From: an uncultured Porphyromonadaceae bacterium
GTDB lineage: Bacteria; Bacteroidota; Bacteroidia; Bacteroidales; Muribaculaceae
Direction: 5' to 3'
Assembly (NCBI GenBank): GCA_947649495.1
Contig: CANSRU010000003.1
Coordinates: forward strand, 109,335 to 173,334
Length of the DNA: 64,000 nucleotides
Positions 43,824 through 52,142 of this stretch are shown here, in pieces. The notes under the pieces were generated by a model. That model ran no database searches. It worked only from the letters and a program-made list of their open reading frames with translations, and was not told the DNA's origin. The position numbers and the translations under genes were made by a program. Positions within the stretch are counted from its first letter, which is position 1, and every line of letters starts with the position of its first letter.

Positions 43824-46265
43824 CTCTACCACAGTTATGCCGGCGCCGCCGTATTGCACGTGCTCATCCCTATAGGATTTCACGCCCGGCACCGAATCAA
43901 GATATTGACGTATGGATTGACGCAACGCTCCTGTACCGGTTCCGTGCAGAATCCGCACGCGTGATGCATTAAACTGTATGGCGTCGTCAATAAAATATGT
44001 AACCGCCTGCACCGCCTCGTCAACTCTCATGCCACGCAAATCAATGTCCTGCTTGAATTCAAGTTGCCGGTTACGCATCTCATTACTTGTAGTCTCACTT
44101 ATAAACGATGCTGACTTTGAGGCTCCGCTCTTGATTGTTGCCGAAGTATGATGCAAGCGGGATGTCTTGACGGTGGTACGCAACATACCGAACACAACCA
44201 CTGCGTCTTTACCGTTGAGTTCAAGCACCTTGCCCGGAGTGCCCTGCCCATCAAGTTTCACCACATCTCCAACCGAAATTGGCTTTCCTTCTGCCACCGT
44301 CTGAGATTTGGAATCCGTTTTTTTCTTGCGGGCCGGCGATTTTTTCAACAGTTTTGATTCGGAAATATTTTCCACAATGCTTCGTTTCGATTCATCAAGC
44401 TTGCGACGTGCCTCAAGAGTTTTCTCCTTGTCGGCTTGTGAACGGCGTATTTCATGTATGGTTCTTTCAATAAGGGCATTCGTCCCTTCAAGTATTTTTT
44501 TGGCTTCACTCTTGGCCTCATTGATAATATCCCTGCGCTTTTCTTTAAGCTCGTCGGCATCGGTCTCATATCGTTCAAGCGCAGCTTCAATTTTTTTCTC
44601 CTTAAGCCTTATTGACTGACGTTTGTTCTCCCAATAACGTTTATCTCTGGCTATATCCAGCAGATATTTGTCCATATTGATGTAATCACTGCCAACTATT
44701 TCCTCCGCATCGGTAATTATTGCAGCTGGCAAGCCTATTTTTCTGGCTATTTCCACGGCAAACGAACTTCCGGGATTACCTATAGACAGTTTGAAAAGTG
44801 GTTGCATTAGCTGCCTGTCGTAAAGCATCGAGCCGTTTATAAGTCCGGCAGTATCCTCTGCGAAGTGCTTCAAATTCTGATAATGTGTTGTTATCACCCC
44901 CCACATGTTCAGATTATTAAACTGCCTCAATATAGCCTGGGCTAATGCTCCGCCAATCTGTGGCTCAGTTCCTCCACCAAATTCATCGATAAGCAGCAAG
45001 GAGCCGCCACGGCCACGTTGCAGGAAGAGCTTCATATTTTTGAGGTGGGAGCTATATGTGCTCAGATCATCCTCCAGCGACTGATCGTCGCCTATATCCA
45101 CAAATATATCATCAAATATACCCATGCGCGAATTCTCATATACGGGAGGGAGAATACCACATTGCATCATATACTGTATTACACCTACGGTTTTAAGGCA
45201 TACCGACTTTCCACCGGCATTGGGTCCTGATATTATAAGGATACGGTGCTCTTTGTCAAGGGCTATATCCAATGGCACGATATCTTTGCCATGCTTTTTC
45301 AGGTGCTGCATCAATCCGGGATGACATGCGTGATACCATTCTAATTCAGGAGACGATGACAACACCGGCAGATGAGCATCAATCTGATTGGCATACGACG
45401 CCTTGGCATGAATAAAATCGACCTTGGCCAATATATCGCAACTTGCAAGGATATCTGCGGCTGAAGGGCGCAAACTATCGGCCAATACCGTAAGCACGCG
45501 CACTATCTCCCTCCGTTCCTCTATCTGTAATTCCCTGATTCTATTATTGGCTTCAACTACTTCTATAGGCTCTATAAACACCGTCTTACCTGAGGCCGAC
45601 TCATCGTGGACTATACCGGGTATCTTACGCTTATTCATCGGAGCGACAGGCAGCACCAGACGCCCGTCGCGCATAGTAGGCGCCGCATCTGCGTCTATCA
45701 CTCCGGCACTCACGGCCTTTGATAAGACTCTCCGCATAGCCATATTGACACTGCCACCGGTGGAACGGAGTTGTGCCCTTACCGATGCCAATGTTTCTGA
45801 AGCCGTATCTTTGACATCGCCGTTTTTATCCACTACCCCGTTTATGGCCGATATGCATCCACCAAATGTGGCGAGACCGGCAATCTCACCACATATATAT
45901 GGATAAAATGGCTCTCCATTATCCGATTTTTTGGATAGGAAATAACCGTAGATTTCATCCATTGCAGTCAGTGCTCGCCGCAGTCGTTGCAGCTCCTGTG
46001 TTGTCAAGAAAGTTCCGGGCACCGAAAGAGTCTTTAACTGAGGGGTGACATCAATCACGTTCTGCAATGGCACATCGTCGTTAGCCTGCACTATGGCAAG
46101 CATCTCCGCTGTAGAGCGCAATGCAGTCTCCACCGCCACGAAGTCGGTAAGATACGTTATGGTATCGACCAACCCTGAGCCAAGTGTCGAAACACAGAGA
46201 TTCTTAATATCCGAGCGCACAGGCTCGAATCCTATTTTATGTTCAAACGAATCGGGATATATCAT
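43812..46265 (-). CDS. mutS2: MutS2 ATPase/endonuclease
   Basis: An 817-residue MutS2, involved in suppression of recombination and/or in rescue of collided ribosomes (both roles are reported for the family). Core domain: GRLVLPVAPMNKRKIPGIVHD and Walker A GPNAGGKS (347-354), Walker B LLLIDEFGGGTEP. A long coiled coil follows (about 520-640, rich in Lys/Glu/Arg). The C-terminal Smr nuclease domain starts near 730 (DLRGMRVDEAV) and includes the RVRILHGTGTGALR catalytic loop. Motifs are complete. A promoter -7 lies at 46284-46291. Confidence 0.94.
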   Translation of the reverse strand: MIYPDSFEHKIGFEPVRSDIKNLCVSTLGSGLVDTITYLTDFVAVETALRSTAEMLAIVQANDDVPLQNVIDVTPQLKTLSVPGTFLTTQELQRLRRALTAMDEIYGYFLSKKSDNGEPFYPYICGEIAGLATFGGCISAINGVVDKNGDVKDTASETLASVRAQLRSTGGSVNMAMRRVLSKAVSAGVIDADAAPTMRDGRLVLPVAPMNKRKIPGIVHDESASGKTVFIEPIEVVEANNRIRELQIEERREIVRVLTVLADSLRPSAADILASCDILAKVDFIHAKASYANQIDAHLPVLSSSPELEWYHACHPGLMQHLKKHGKDIVPLDIALDKEHRILIISGPNAGGKSVCLKTVGVIQYMMQCGILPPVYENSRMGIFDDIFVDIGDDQSLEDDLSTYSSHLKNMKLFLQRGRGGSLLLIDEFGGGTEPQIGGALAQAILRQFNNLNMWGVITTHYQNLKHFAEDTAGLINGSMLYDRQLMQPLFKLSIGNPGSSFAVEIARKIGLPAAIITDAEEIVGSDYINMDKYLLDIARDKRYWENKRQSIRLKEKKIEAALERYETDADELKEKRRDIINEAKSEAKKILEGTNALIERTIHEIRRSQADKEKTLEARRKLDESKRSIVENISESKLLKKSPARKKKTDSKSQTVAEGKPISVGDVVKLDGQGTPGKVLELNGKDAVVVFGMLRTTVKTSRLHHTSATIKSGASKSASFISETTSNEMRNRQLEFKQDIDLRGMRVDEAVQAVTYFIDDAIQFNASRVRILHGTGTGALRQSIRQYLDSVPGVKSYRDEHVQYGGAGITVVELEQ

Positions 46266-46283
46266 TTCAAATCAATTTCATTG

Positions 46284-46291
46284 CAAAATTA
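46284..46291 (-). promoter_or_regulatory. promoter -7 for mutS2
   Basis: Minus-strand TAATTTTG, full TAnnTTTG match, 18 nt before the ATG at 46265. Confidence 0.45.
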
Positions 46292-46384
46292 CTATAAAGT
46301 GGTGAGGTTGCTTTTAAATTTCAACAAATTTTGTAAAACGGGTGTTATAATAACAGATTACAGACAATGTTTTAACTAAAATAA

Positions 46385-46945
46385 ATGATTATGAAAACTG
46401 ACAGCTTAAATTATTGGGGAAAGTCACGATATTGGTGGGTTATACTTGCCATAGGTGTACTGATGGTATTGTGCGGATTTGCCTATTGGTTCTGGCCGGC
46501 CATAGGGTTCGCTGTATCATCACAGATATTTGGATGGCTGATGGTACTGGCCGGCATTGTAGCCTTGTGCGTGTCGGCCGGAAACGACCGTCCGCAAGGT
46601 TGGGGATGGTGGCTCGCCGGCGGAATCATAAACCTGTTTATCGGATTCATGCTGGTCCGTAGTGTGATTTTATCGGAAATGGTGTTCCCTTATTTCCTGT
46701 CGATTGTGTTCCTGTTCTGGGGCATAAGTGCGATATTCAGCGCTATAAGTCAACGCCGGCGCCGTTACTGGTGGGTATATCTCATTAACGGAATCTTGCT
46801 CATGATTATCGGCTTCTTCTTCCTTGAGGCAGGATGGGTTCAGGAAATGTGGATGACGAGTTTCATCACATCGATAGCATTTGTCTATTGGGGCTTCCTG
46901 CTCTCTATGCTCAGTTACGACATGCGACCCGGGATTGAGAAATAA
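46385..46945 (+). CDS. DUF308/HdeD-like membrane protein
   Basis: A 186-residue protein with six hydrophobic helices arranged as three hairpins, the layout of HdeD/DUF308 proteins. Repeated Gly-Trp-rich turns (FAYWFWPAIGF, GWGWWLAGGIINLFIGFML, WWVYLINGILLMIIGFFFL) are typical. E. coli HdeD is linked to acid resistance; the role here is unknown. Two ATGs are possible (46385 and 46391, MKTDSLNYWG). The second matches the usual N-terminus better, but both give the same mature protein. A complex hairpin with a duplicated arm follows the stop. Confidence 0.8.
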   Translation: MIMKTDSLNYWGKSRYWWVILAIGVLMVLCGFAYWFWPAIGFAVSSQIFGWLMVLAGIVALCVSAGNDRPQGWGWWLAGGIINLFIGFMLVRSVILSEMVFPYFLSIVFLFWGISAIFSAISQRRRRYWWVYLINGILLMIIGFFFLEAGWVQEMWMTSFITSIAFVYWGFLLSMLSYDMRPGIEK

Positions 46946-46958
46946 CGCATAATTATAC

Positions 46959-47028
46959 TAAGACCGGTGAACGCTGATATTCCGGTGAACGCTGATATTT
47001 CAGAATATAATATCGTTCACCGGTCTTA
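46959..47028 (+). terminator. hairpin with duplicated 5' arm after DUF308 gene
   Basis: TAAGACCGGTGAACG (46959-46973) pairs perfectly with CGTTCACCGGTCTTA (47014-47028) over 15 bp. A second copy of the arm core, CCGGTGAACG (46982-46991), can pair with the same 3' arm over 10 bp. Followed by TCTTTG. The two folds exclude each other. Confidence 0.65.
46964..46999 (+). repeat. tandem 18-bp direct repeat (2 copies)
   Basis: CCGGTGAACGCTGATATT at 46964-46981 and, immediately adjoining and identical, at 46982-46999. It lies inside the terminator-like hairpin. Confidence 0.95.
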
Positions 47029-47073
47029 TCTTTGTTAATATGTTGTAAAAACGAATCGAAACACCGGCGTTTG

Positions 47074-47105
47074 TTGTTTTCTATTGAAGAATCTAAGTAT
47101 ATTTG
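47074..47105 (+). promoter_or_regulatory. promoter for Trp/Gly-rich protein and FadL-like operon
   Basis: TTG (47074-47076; TTTG also at 47070-47073), then TATATTTG (47098-47105). The -7 ends 115 nt before the ATG at 47221, so the leader is roughly 110 nt. Confidence 0.45.
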
Positions 47106-47220
47106 TGGTATCAAGCGGTAGTGTACGTTAAACCATTCCTGACTTCTCACGTCAAATAGGATAAGGTATTTTATTATTACCGCACTATTCACAATTTGCT
47201 TATCTCTAATTGAAGAAGAC

Positions 47221-48258
47221 ATGAAATTACGAAACATCATCCTTTTGTTGCTCTTCACGGTAACCGGACATGGCATCATATCGGCCCAGGGGTATGATGA
47301 TGATGATATCTATTACAATCCGGACAAAGCGCCAAAGGTATCCAAGACTACCAAGCAGTCGGCGAAAAACAATACTAAATCGGCCAATGCAATTATCTAC
47401 TATCCTATCGAAGATTATCCCGCTGCCGATTCATACAATTTCACAACGCAGTCTGATATCGACGTGGACACATACAACCGTCGCGGCATATTTGCATCCG
47501 ATTCAGTACGCCACTCCGATTCCCTCTCTGAGAACTTCGCCTATACAAAGAGAATAGAGAAGTTCTACAATCCACAGATTGTTGCTGAATCGCCCGATGA
47601 AGTAGCACAGTATTACTATGCCGAACCGGCAAATGTAAATCTGATAATCAATGCCCCCGGATATTGGGGGTATCCATATTACGGTGGATACTATAACTCT
47701 CCATGGTATTGGGGATATACCCCCGCATCGTGGTATTACAACTCATGGGCCTGGGGACCGTCATGGTCGTGGTCGTGGGGACCCGGATGGGGATGGGGAC
47801 CCAGTTGGTCGTGGAACTGGGGTCCGAGCTGGAATTGGGGACCATCATGGGGATGGGCACCTAACCGTCCGTCGTGGGGACATCGTCCCGGCCATGGCAA
47901 TAGCGGAATAGGTAACGTCCGGCCGGGCTACCGCCCCGGAAGCGCCTCCGGTGGAAATGTTCGCCCGGGGTATCGTCCTTCGACAACCACAGGTGGAAAT
48001 TACCGTCCCGGTAACAATGGATCAGGATATAGACCTGGCCGTGGTACCAGCCGGGCCTGCAGCACAAATAGCATAAATGGCAATCGGAACGAAAACAACA
48101 GCCGTCCGAACTACAATAACAGCAACCAGAACAACTACAATTACAACCAAGGCGGATACCGCGGTGGTTCAAGAGGCGGTTCTTATGGAGGTGGTAGCGG
48201 TGGCTACAGAGGCGGAGGCGGAAGCCGAGGAGGCAGCCGTTCCGGTGGACGATTCTGA
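47221..48258 (+). CDS. secreted Trp/Gly-rich low-complexity protein
   Basis: A 345-residue protein with a signal peptide (1-22, ending ISAQ) and an acidic start to the mature chain (GYDDDDIYYNP). Residues about 140-165 are Tyr/Gly/Trp-rich (GYWGYPYYGGYY). Residues about 170-220 form a Trp array built on the units GPSW, SWSW and GWGW. Residues about 225-285 contain GNVRPGYRPG-type repeats, and the tail is Asn-rich, then Gly/Arg/Ser-rich (GGSRGGSYGGGSGGYRGG). No enzymatic motif is visible. Composition suggests a surface-exposed, partly disordered adhesive or cell-wall-associated protein (inference). It is followed after 48 nt by a FadL-like porin, in the same operon. Confidence 0.8.
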   Translation: MKLRNIILLLLFTVTGHGIISAQGYDDDDIYYNPDKAPKVSKTTKQSAKNNTKSANAIIYYPIEDYPAADSYNFTTQSDIDVDTYNRRGIFASDSVRHSDSLSENFAYTKRIEKFYNPQIVAESPDEVAQYYYAEPANVNLIINAPGYWGYPYYGGYYNSPWYWGYTPASWYYNSWAWGPSWSWSWGPGWGWGPSWSWNWGPSWNWGPSWGWAPNRPSWGHRPGHGNSGIGNVRPGYRPGSASGGNVRPGYRPSTTTGGNYRPGNNGSGYRPGRGTSRACSTNSINGNRNENNSRPNYNNSNQNNYNYNQGGYRGGSRGGSYGGGSGGYRGGGGSRGGSRSGGRF

Positions 48259-48306
48259 TTATATTTGCAGCAACATCTCGAATAAACACTTTCAAAATTC
48301 ATCGAA

Positions 48307-49944
48307 ATGAACAAACGGATAGCAACAATTATAGCAGCCATAACTCCGTTAATGGCTTTCTCTCAGACAGCACTCGACTCATACCAGTTGTCGCGCTACG
48401 ACCTTCGGGGCACAGCTCGTTATATGTCAATGGGCGGTGCCTTCGGAGCTCTCGGTGGAGATTTATCCACACTCAATCAGAATCCCGGCGGAATAGGCGT
48501 GTACCGCAAAAGCGAAATCGGTCTGACGCTTGACATCGACATGCAGAACTCCAAAACGAGCACATCAATTTATACCGACAAAATGAACCGGACCAAAGTA
48601 TCGGTAAACAATATCGGATATGTCGGAAGTGCAGCTACCGGTTCCGAACTCATGCCGGTGTTCAACTGGGGATTCTCATACGGACGTACAGCATCATTCA
48701 ACCGCCGGTTCCGTGGTTCGGCATCAATGAGCGGTTCCCTATCCAATTATATCGCCGGCTATACCAACAAAGGTGGCTGGAGTGGAGACGAACTCGTTAA
48801 CAACGACGAAAACTATTGGAATTCAGGCCATGCCCCCTGGATGAGTTTACTTGCATATAACTCCTTTATGATTAATCCGGTAAGCGGGACCAACCAATAC
48901 AACGGATTGTGGCAGGATGGTAAAACCGTAGGCGTATCCGATTTTGAAGTTGAGGAGAGCGGTTATGTAGACGAATACGAAATTAATCTCGGAGGTAACT
49001 TCGCCAACACCGTATACTGGGGTATTGGCGTAGGCATAACCGATATAGACTATCGTCAAAGCGTATATTACGAGGAATATCTCAACAACGCCCGAATCCC
49101 AGTCCTCGAAGCAGACGCCGAAGGTAACCAGAATGCCGTATCCGGTCCTCCTACAGCTACCTCCAACGATGTTGGCTTCGGACTTGACAGCCGCAAGCAT
49201 ATCACCGGCACAGGATTCAATTTCAAATTCGGTCTTATATATCGCCCGATAAATGAACTTCGCATAGGCTTTGCCATACACACACCAACATACTATAATC
49301 TGACGCAGAACAATGACGGCGTTGTTGACTATGGATATGGTTATTCTGACGGATTGCTTAAGCCGGGTTATACAGGCACCCCTATCGAAGCCATGAACTG
49401 GAAGTTACGTACTCCCTGGCGCATGATGGTCAGTGCAGCCGGCGTTATCGGCTCGAAAGCTATAATCAGCATGGACTATGAGTATCGTCCATATCAAAGC
49501 ATGACGGCCAAATTTGATGATGGCGACAACTGCGACTTTGTCAATGAGGATATAAAGAATTACTATAAGGCAGCAAATATAATACGCATAGGTGCTGAAT
49601 ATAGACTGACCAATAATTTCAGTCTGCGCGCGGGTTATGCCTACGAATCTACACCAACCAAATCGGAAGTGTATGCCGACAACAGTCAGGTACCTATCTA
49701 CACATCCAATCCTTACGATACCGGTACAACTCCATCGTATACACTTGACAACAGCACTCAATATATTACCTGTGGCATTGGCTACCGATACAAGAATTTC
49801 TATGCAGATGCAGCCTATGTACATAAATCGCGCGAAAGTGTCTACCGCCCATTCACGCCAAACGCATATACCGCTCAACCTTACACAGCAAAAGTTACAG
49901 ATAATTCCAACAAAATAGTGTTGAGCGTGGGATTCAAATTCTAA
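48307..49944 (+). CDS. FadL/OmpP1/TodX-family outer-membrane protein
   Basis: A 545-residue beta-barrel predicted to carry hydrophobic compounds across the outer membrane. The signal peptide spans 1-19 (ending AFSQ). The N-terminal segment RYDLRGTARYMSMGGAFGALGGDLSTLNQNPGGIGVYR is the conserved N-terminal plug pattern of this family. The rest alternates amphipathic strands and ends in the barrel signature KIVLSVGFKF with C-terminal Phe. Bacteroidales members are sometimes called hemin-receptor-like, but the ligand is unknown. It is the second gene of the operon and ends in a bidirectional terminator. Confidence 0.88.
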   Translation: MNKRIATIIAAITPLMAFSQTALDSYQLSRYDLRGTARYMSMGGAFGALGGDLSTLNQNPGGIGVYRKSEIGLTLDIDMQNSKTSTSIYTDKMNRTKVSVNNIGYVGSAATGSELMPVFNWGFSYGRTASFNRRFRGSASMSGSLSNYIAGYTNKGGWSGDELVNNDENYWNSGHAPWMSLLAYNSFMINPVSGTNQYNGLWQDGKTVGVSDFEVEESGYVDEYEINLGGNFANTVYWGIGVGITDIDYRQSVYYEEYLNNARIPVLEADAEGNQNAVSGPPTATSNDVGFGLDSRKHITGTGFNFKFGLIYRPINELRIGFAIHTPTYYNLTQNNDGVVDYGYGYSDGLLKPGYTGTPIEAMNWKLRTPWRMMVSAAGVIGSKAIISMDYEYRPYQSMTAKFDDGDNCDFVNEDIKNYYKAANIIRIGAEYRLTNNFSLRAGYAYESTPTKSEVYADNSQVPIYTSNPYDTGTTPSYTLDNSTQYITCGIGYRYKNFYADAAYVHKSRESVYRPFTPNAYTAQPYTAKVTDNSNKIVLSVGFKF

Positions 49945-49960
49945 TATAGATAATATGACT

Positions 49961-49995
49961 AAAAAGTGTAGCCGTGCACAAGGGCTACACTTTTT
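49961..49995. terminator. bidirectional intrinsic terminator
   Basis: 13-bp stem AAAAAGTGTAGCC (49961-49973) / GGCTACACTTTTT (49983-49995) with a 9-nt loop. A-run before and T-run after, so it works for both convergent genes. Confidence 0.92.
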
Positions 49996-50000
49996 TTATA

Positions 50001-50777
50001 TCATTGCATCTCGGTGAGAAAAGGCCAGAAACGGCATGGCATATCCTGACGTTGTTTGCGCGGATTGATGCGTTCCTTAATGGCTATCGCCTGAAAATAT
50101 GTACGCCAAAGTTGCTGGTAAAACCGTTCATCACTATCCATACAGGAATCAGACAATCCCCCGCCAAGCACATGCTCATTATCATGCATGAATTTCATTT
50201 TTCTAACATCACTCCCATCGTAATGAAAACCGTAATTTCTCTTCCTGTCATATATCACGAAACTCGAATCAGAGAATCTATCTACAAAATGCTCCACGCA
50301 CATAGGCAGCACATCGTAGCGTGGCTCCATCAACGCAAAGTAAGTTCCATCTGCCGCTTTCTGAAATCTCGCAAACTGAAGCAACCGATGAGCTTCTCCC
50401 CTCACCCGTCGACAGTTCCCCAGAACATTTACAGCATCATGATTGCTGAAGTCGCTCTCCACATTTTCTCTTGAATCCAATATACTTCGGATATACCGGA
50501 ACAAAGCCACATTACCATCAGTTGTTTCCACAAGAAACGATGTGACCATTACTTCCAGCACACGTTTTGACACCCTACGTTCCAGGGCACGCCAGACCCT
50601 GCCCGCCTTCATTGGGTCCGTAATAACCGTGTATATATCATCGTCAAACAATGAACTTCCGGCAACCTCCCTTGTCAGTACCTGTGGGTATATCTTCAGA
50701 TAATAGCTGTCGAACACTGCTGACAGCAAACCTTCGATACTTCCATCAAATTTAAATGTAGCGCTATTATCCATCAT
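50001..50777 (-). CDS. TIGR03915-type putative DNA repair protein (DUF4130)
   Basis: A protein of about 258 residues resembling the DUF4130 family that is always found beside a radical SAM partner. Hallmarks: FDGSIEGLLSAVFDSYY at the start, RRVRGEAHRLLQFARFQ, YFALMEPRYDVLPMCVEHF, FVIYDRKRNYGFHYDG, and a C-terminal QLWRTYFQAIAIKERINPRKQ. The C-terminal half resembles a uracil-DNA-glycosylase-linked module, but the reaction is unknown. The start at 50777 (or the adjacent ATG at 50774) overlaps the stop of the radical SAM gene by 11 (or 8) nt. An earlier ATG at 50813 lies deep in that gene and is unlikely. Confidence 0.82.
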   Translation of the reverse strand: MMDNSATFKFDGSIEGLLSAVFDSYYLKIYPQVLTREVAGSSLFDDDIYTVITDPMKAGRVWRALERRVSKRVLEVMVTSFLVETTDGNVALFRYIRSILDSRENVESDFSNHDAVNVLGNCRRVRGEAHRLLQFARFQKAADGTYFALMEPRYDVLPMCVEHFVDRFSDSSFVIYDRKRNYGFHYDGSDVRKMKFMHDNEHVLGGGLSDSCMDSDERFYQQLWRTYFQAIAIKERINPRKQRQDMPCRFWPFLTEMQ

Positions 50778-51996
50778 TGCCAAAATCAAATGTAAGCTGC
50801 CTGCGCACAACATCCGGACGAGCCTCTCTCAAGTTATGTATCGACAATTCGCCACATGTAAGGAAATATTTAGCCCGCTTCACAACAACCCCTATTTTGC
50901 GTAGATGTTCCTCATTCAGTTTCCTGAACTTCCTGGCATTCAATATAAGCATCGCCGATCTGACCCCGATGCCTGGAACCCGCAGAATCATCTCGTACGG
51001 TGCCTTATTGACATCGACCGGAAACTGTTCGGGATGCCGCAACGCCCATGCCATCTTCGGGTCAATATCAAGATCGAGATTGGGACTGCCGCCATCCGTA
51101 ATCTCATCTGCACGAAATTTGTAGAATCTCATAAGCCAATCGGCCTGATACAGACGATGCTCCCTCACAAGCGGAGGTTGTTTTAATGCCGGCAATCTTG
51201 AATCGTAGCTGTTTACCGCCACATATCCCGAATAGTAGACACGCCGCATGGTAGGCATGGAGTAGAGAGCCGATGATAATGTTAGAATTGTACGGTCAGT
51301 GTCGTCGGAAGCACCGACAATCATCTGTGTGCTCTGGCCGGCCGGAACAAAACGCGGCACATGCACCATGCGCTTCCTGTCCTCTCTGTTTTCAAGCACC
51401 CCCTGTTTAATAAACCCCATAGGGCGATACACACTCGCGTGGTCTTTTTCTGGCGCAAGATACTTTAATTTCGCCTCCGACGGAATCTCGACATTGACAC
51501 TCATTCGGTCGGCATATCTTCCGGCGGCATTAACCAGCTCTCGTGAAGCGCCGGGAATACTTTTCAGGTGAATATAGCCATTAAACTTGTATTTTTCGCG
51601 TAAATCCTTTGCAATCCTGACCATGCGCTCCATAGTATAATCAGGATCCCGAACCACGCCTGAACTCAGAAACAACCCTTCGATATAGTTTCTGCGATAA
51701 AACTCCATAGTCACTGAGACAACTTCCGACACCGATAGAGTTGCCCGTGGAATATCGTTAGACCGGCGGTTGATGCAATATGCACAATCGTATTTACAAT
51801 AATTTGTAAGCATCACTTTCAATAAGGATATGCACCTTCCATCGGCAGCAAAACTATGGCAAATCCCCACACCACCAACTGTATTTCCTACACCATGTCC
51901 GTTATTCCGACTCACAGTACCGCTCGATGAACACGACACATCGTATTTGGCCGCTTCAGTCAGAATCCTTAATTTATCTATAACCGCATCTGTCAT
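50767..51996 (-). CDS. TIGR03916-type radical SAM protein, putative DNA modification/repair
   Basis: A 409-residue radical SAM enzyme with the [4Fe-4S] cluster motif CKYDCAYC (Cys67, 71, 74). An Arg-rich segment follows it (CINRRSNDIPRA). A C-terminal helix-hairpin-helix-like DNA-binding region (LRVPGIGVRSAMLILNARKF) sits around residues 335-365. The N-terminal AAKYDVSCSSSGTVSRN is characteristic of the family. The family was named from its gene neighbourhood and domain content; its reaction is unknown. It is translationally coupled to the DUF4130 partner. The -7 element (52004-52011) lies only 8 nt before the ATG. Confidence 0.86.
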   Translation of the reverse strand: MTDAVIDKLRILTEAAKYDVSCSSSGTVSRNNGHGVGNTVGGVGICHSFAADGRCISLLKVMLTNYCKYDCAYCINRRSNDIPRATLSVSEVVSVTMEFYRRNYIEGLFLSSGVVRDPDYTMERMVRIAKDLREKYKFNGYIHLKSIPGASRELVNAAGRYADRMSVNVEIPSEAKLKYLAPEKDHASVYRPMGFIKQGVLENREDRKRMVHVPRFVPAGQSTQMIVGASDDTDRTILTLSSALYSMPTMRRVYYSGYVAVNSYDSRLPALKQPPLVREHRLYQADWLMRFYKFRADEITDGGSPNLDLDIDPKMAWALRHPEQFPVDVNKAPYEMILRVPGIGVRSAMLILNARKFRKLNEEHLRKIGVVVKRAKYFLTCGELSIHNLREARPDVVRRQLTFDFGNDG

Positions 51997-52003
51997 AACA
52001 ACG

Positions 52004-52011
52004 CAAAGATA
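52004..52011 (-). promoter_or_regulatory. promoter -7 for radical SAM/DUF4130 pair
   Basis: Minus-strand TATCTTTG, full TAnnTTTG match. It ends 8 nt before the ATG at 51996, so the leader would be very short or absent. Confidence 0.45.
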
Positions 52012-52064
52012 CCGCGCCTATCGGGCAACTATCCCGCACTATAACACTAAAAATAAATAACAGA

Positions 52065-52108
52065 CAAAAAAAGGATACCGAAACGTCCTTAATGGAGTTT
52101 CGGTATCC
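52065..52108 (-). terminator. intrinsic terminator of rprX-rprY
   Basis: 12-bp stem GGATACCGAAAC (52073-52084) / GTTTCGGTATCC (52097-52108). On the minus strand it is followed by TTTTTTTG. Confidence 0.9.
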
Positions 52109-52142
52109 GATATATGTAAAATGTTTTTTACTTGTCTGACAG

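Noticed and set aside
47690..47875. Short repeats considered as a CRISPR or satellite array
   Set aside because: The repeats are in frame, 6-18 bp, imperfect, and encode Trp/Gly units; there are no uniform spacers and no cas genes.
47861..48295. Minus-strand 144-codon frame opposite the Trp/Gly-rich gene
   Set aside because: Arises from the repetitive codon pattern of the plus-strand gene; no signal for expression.
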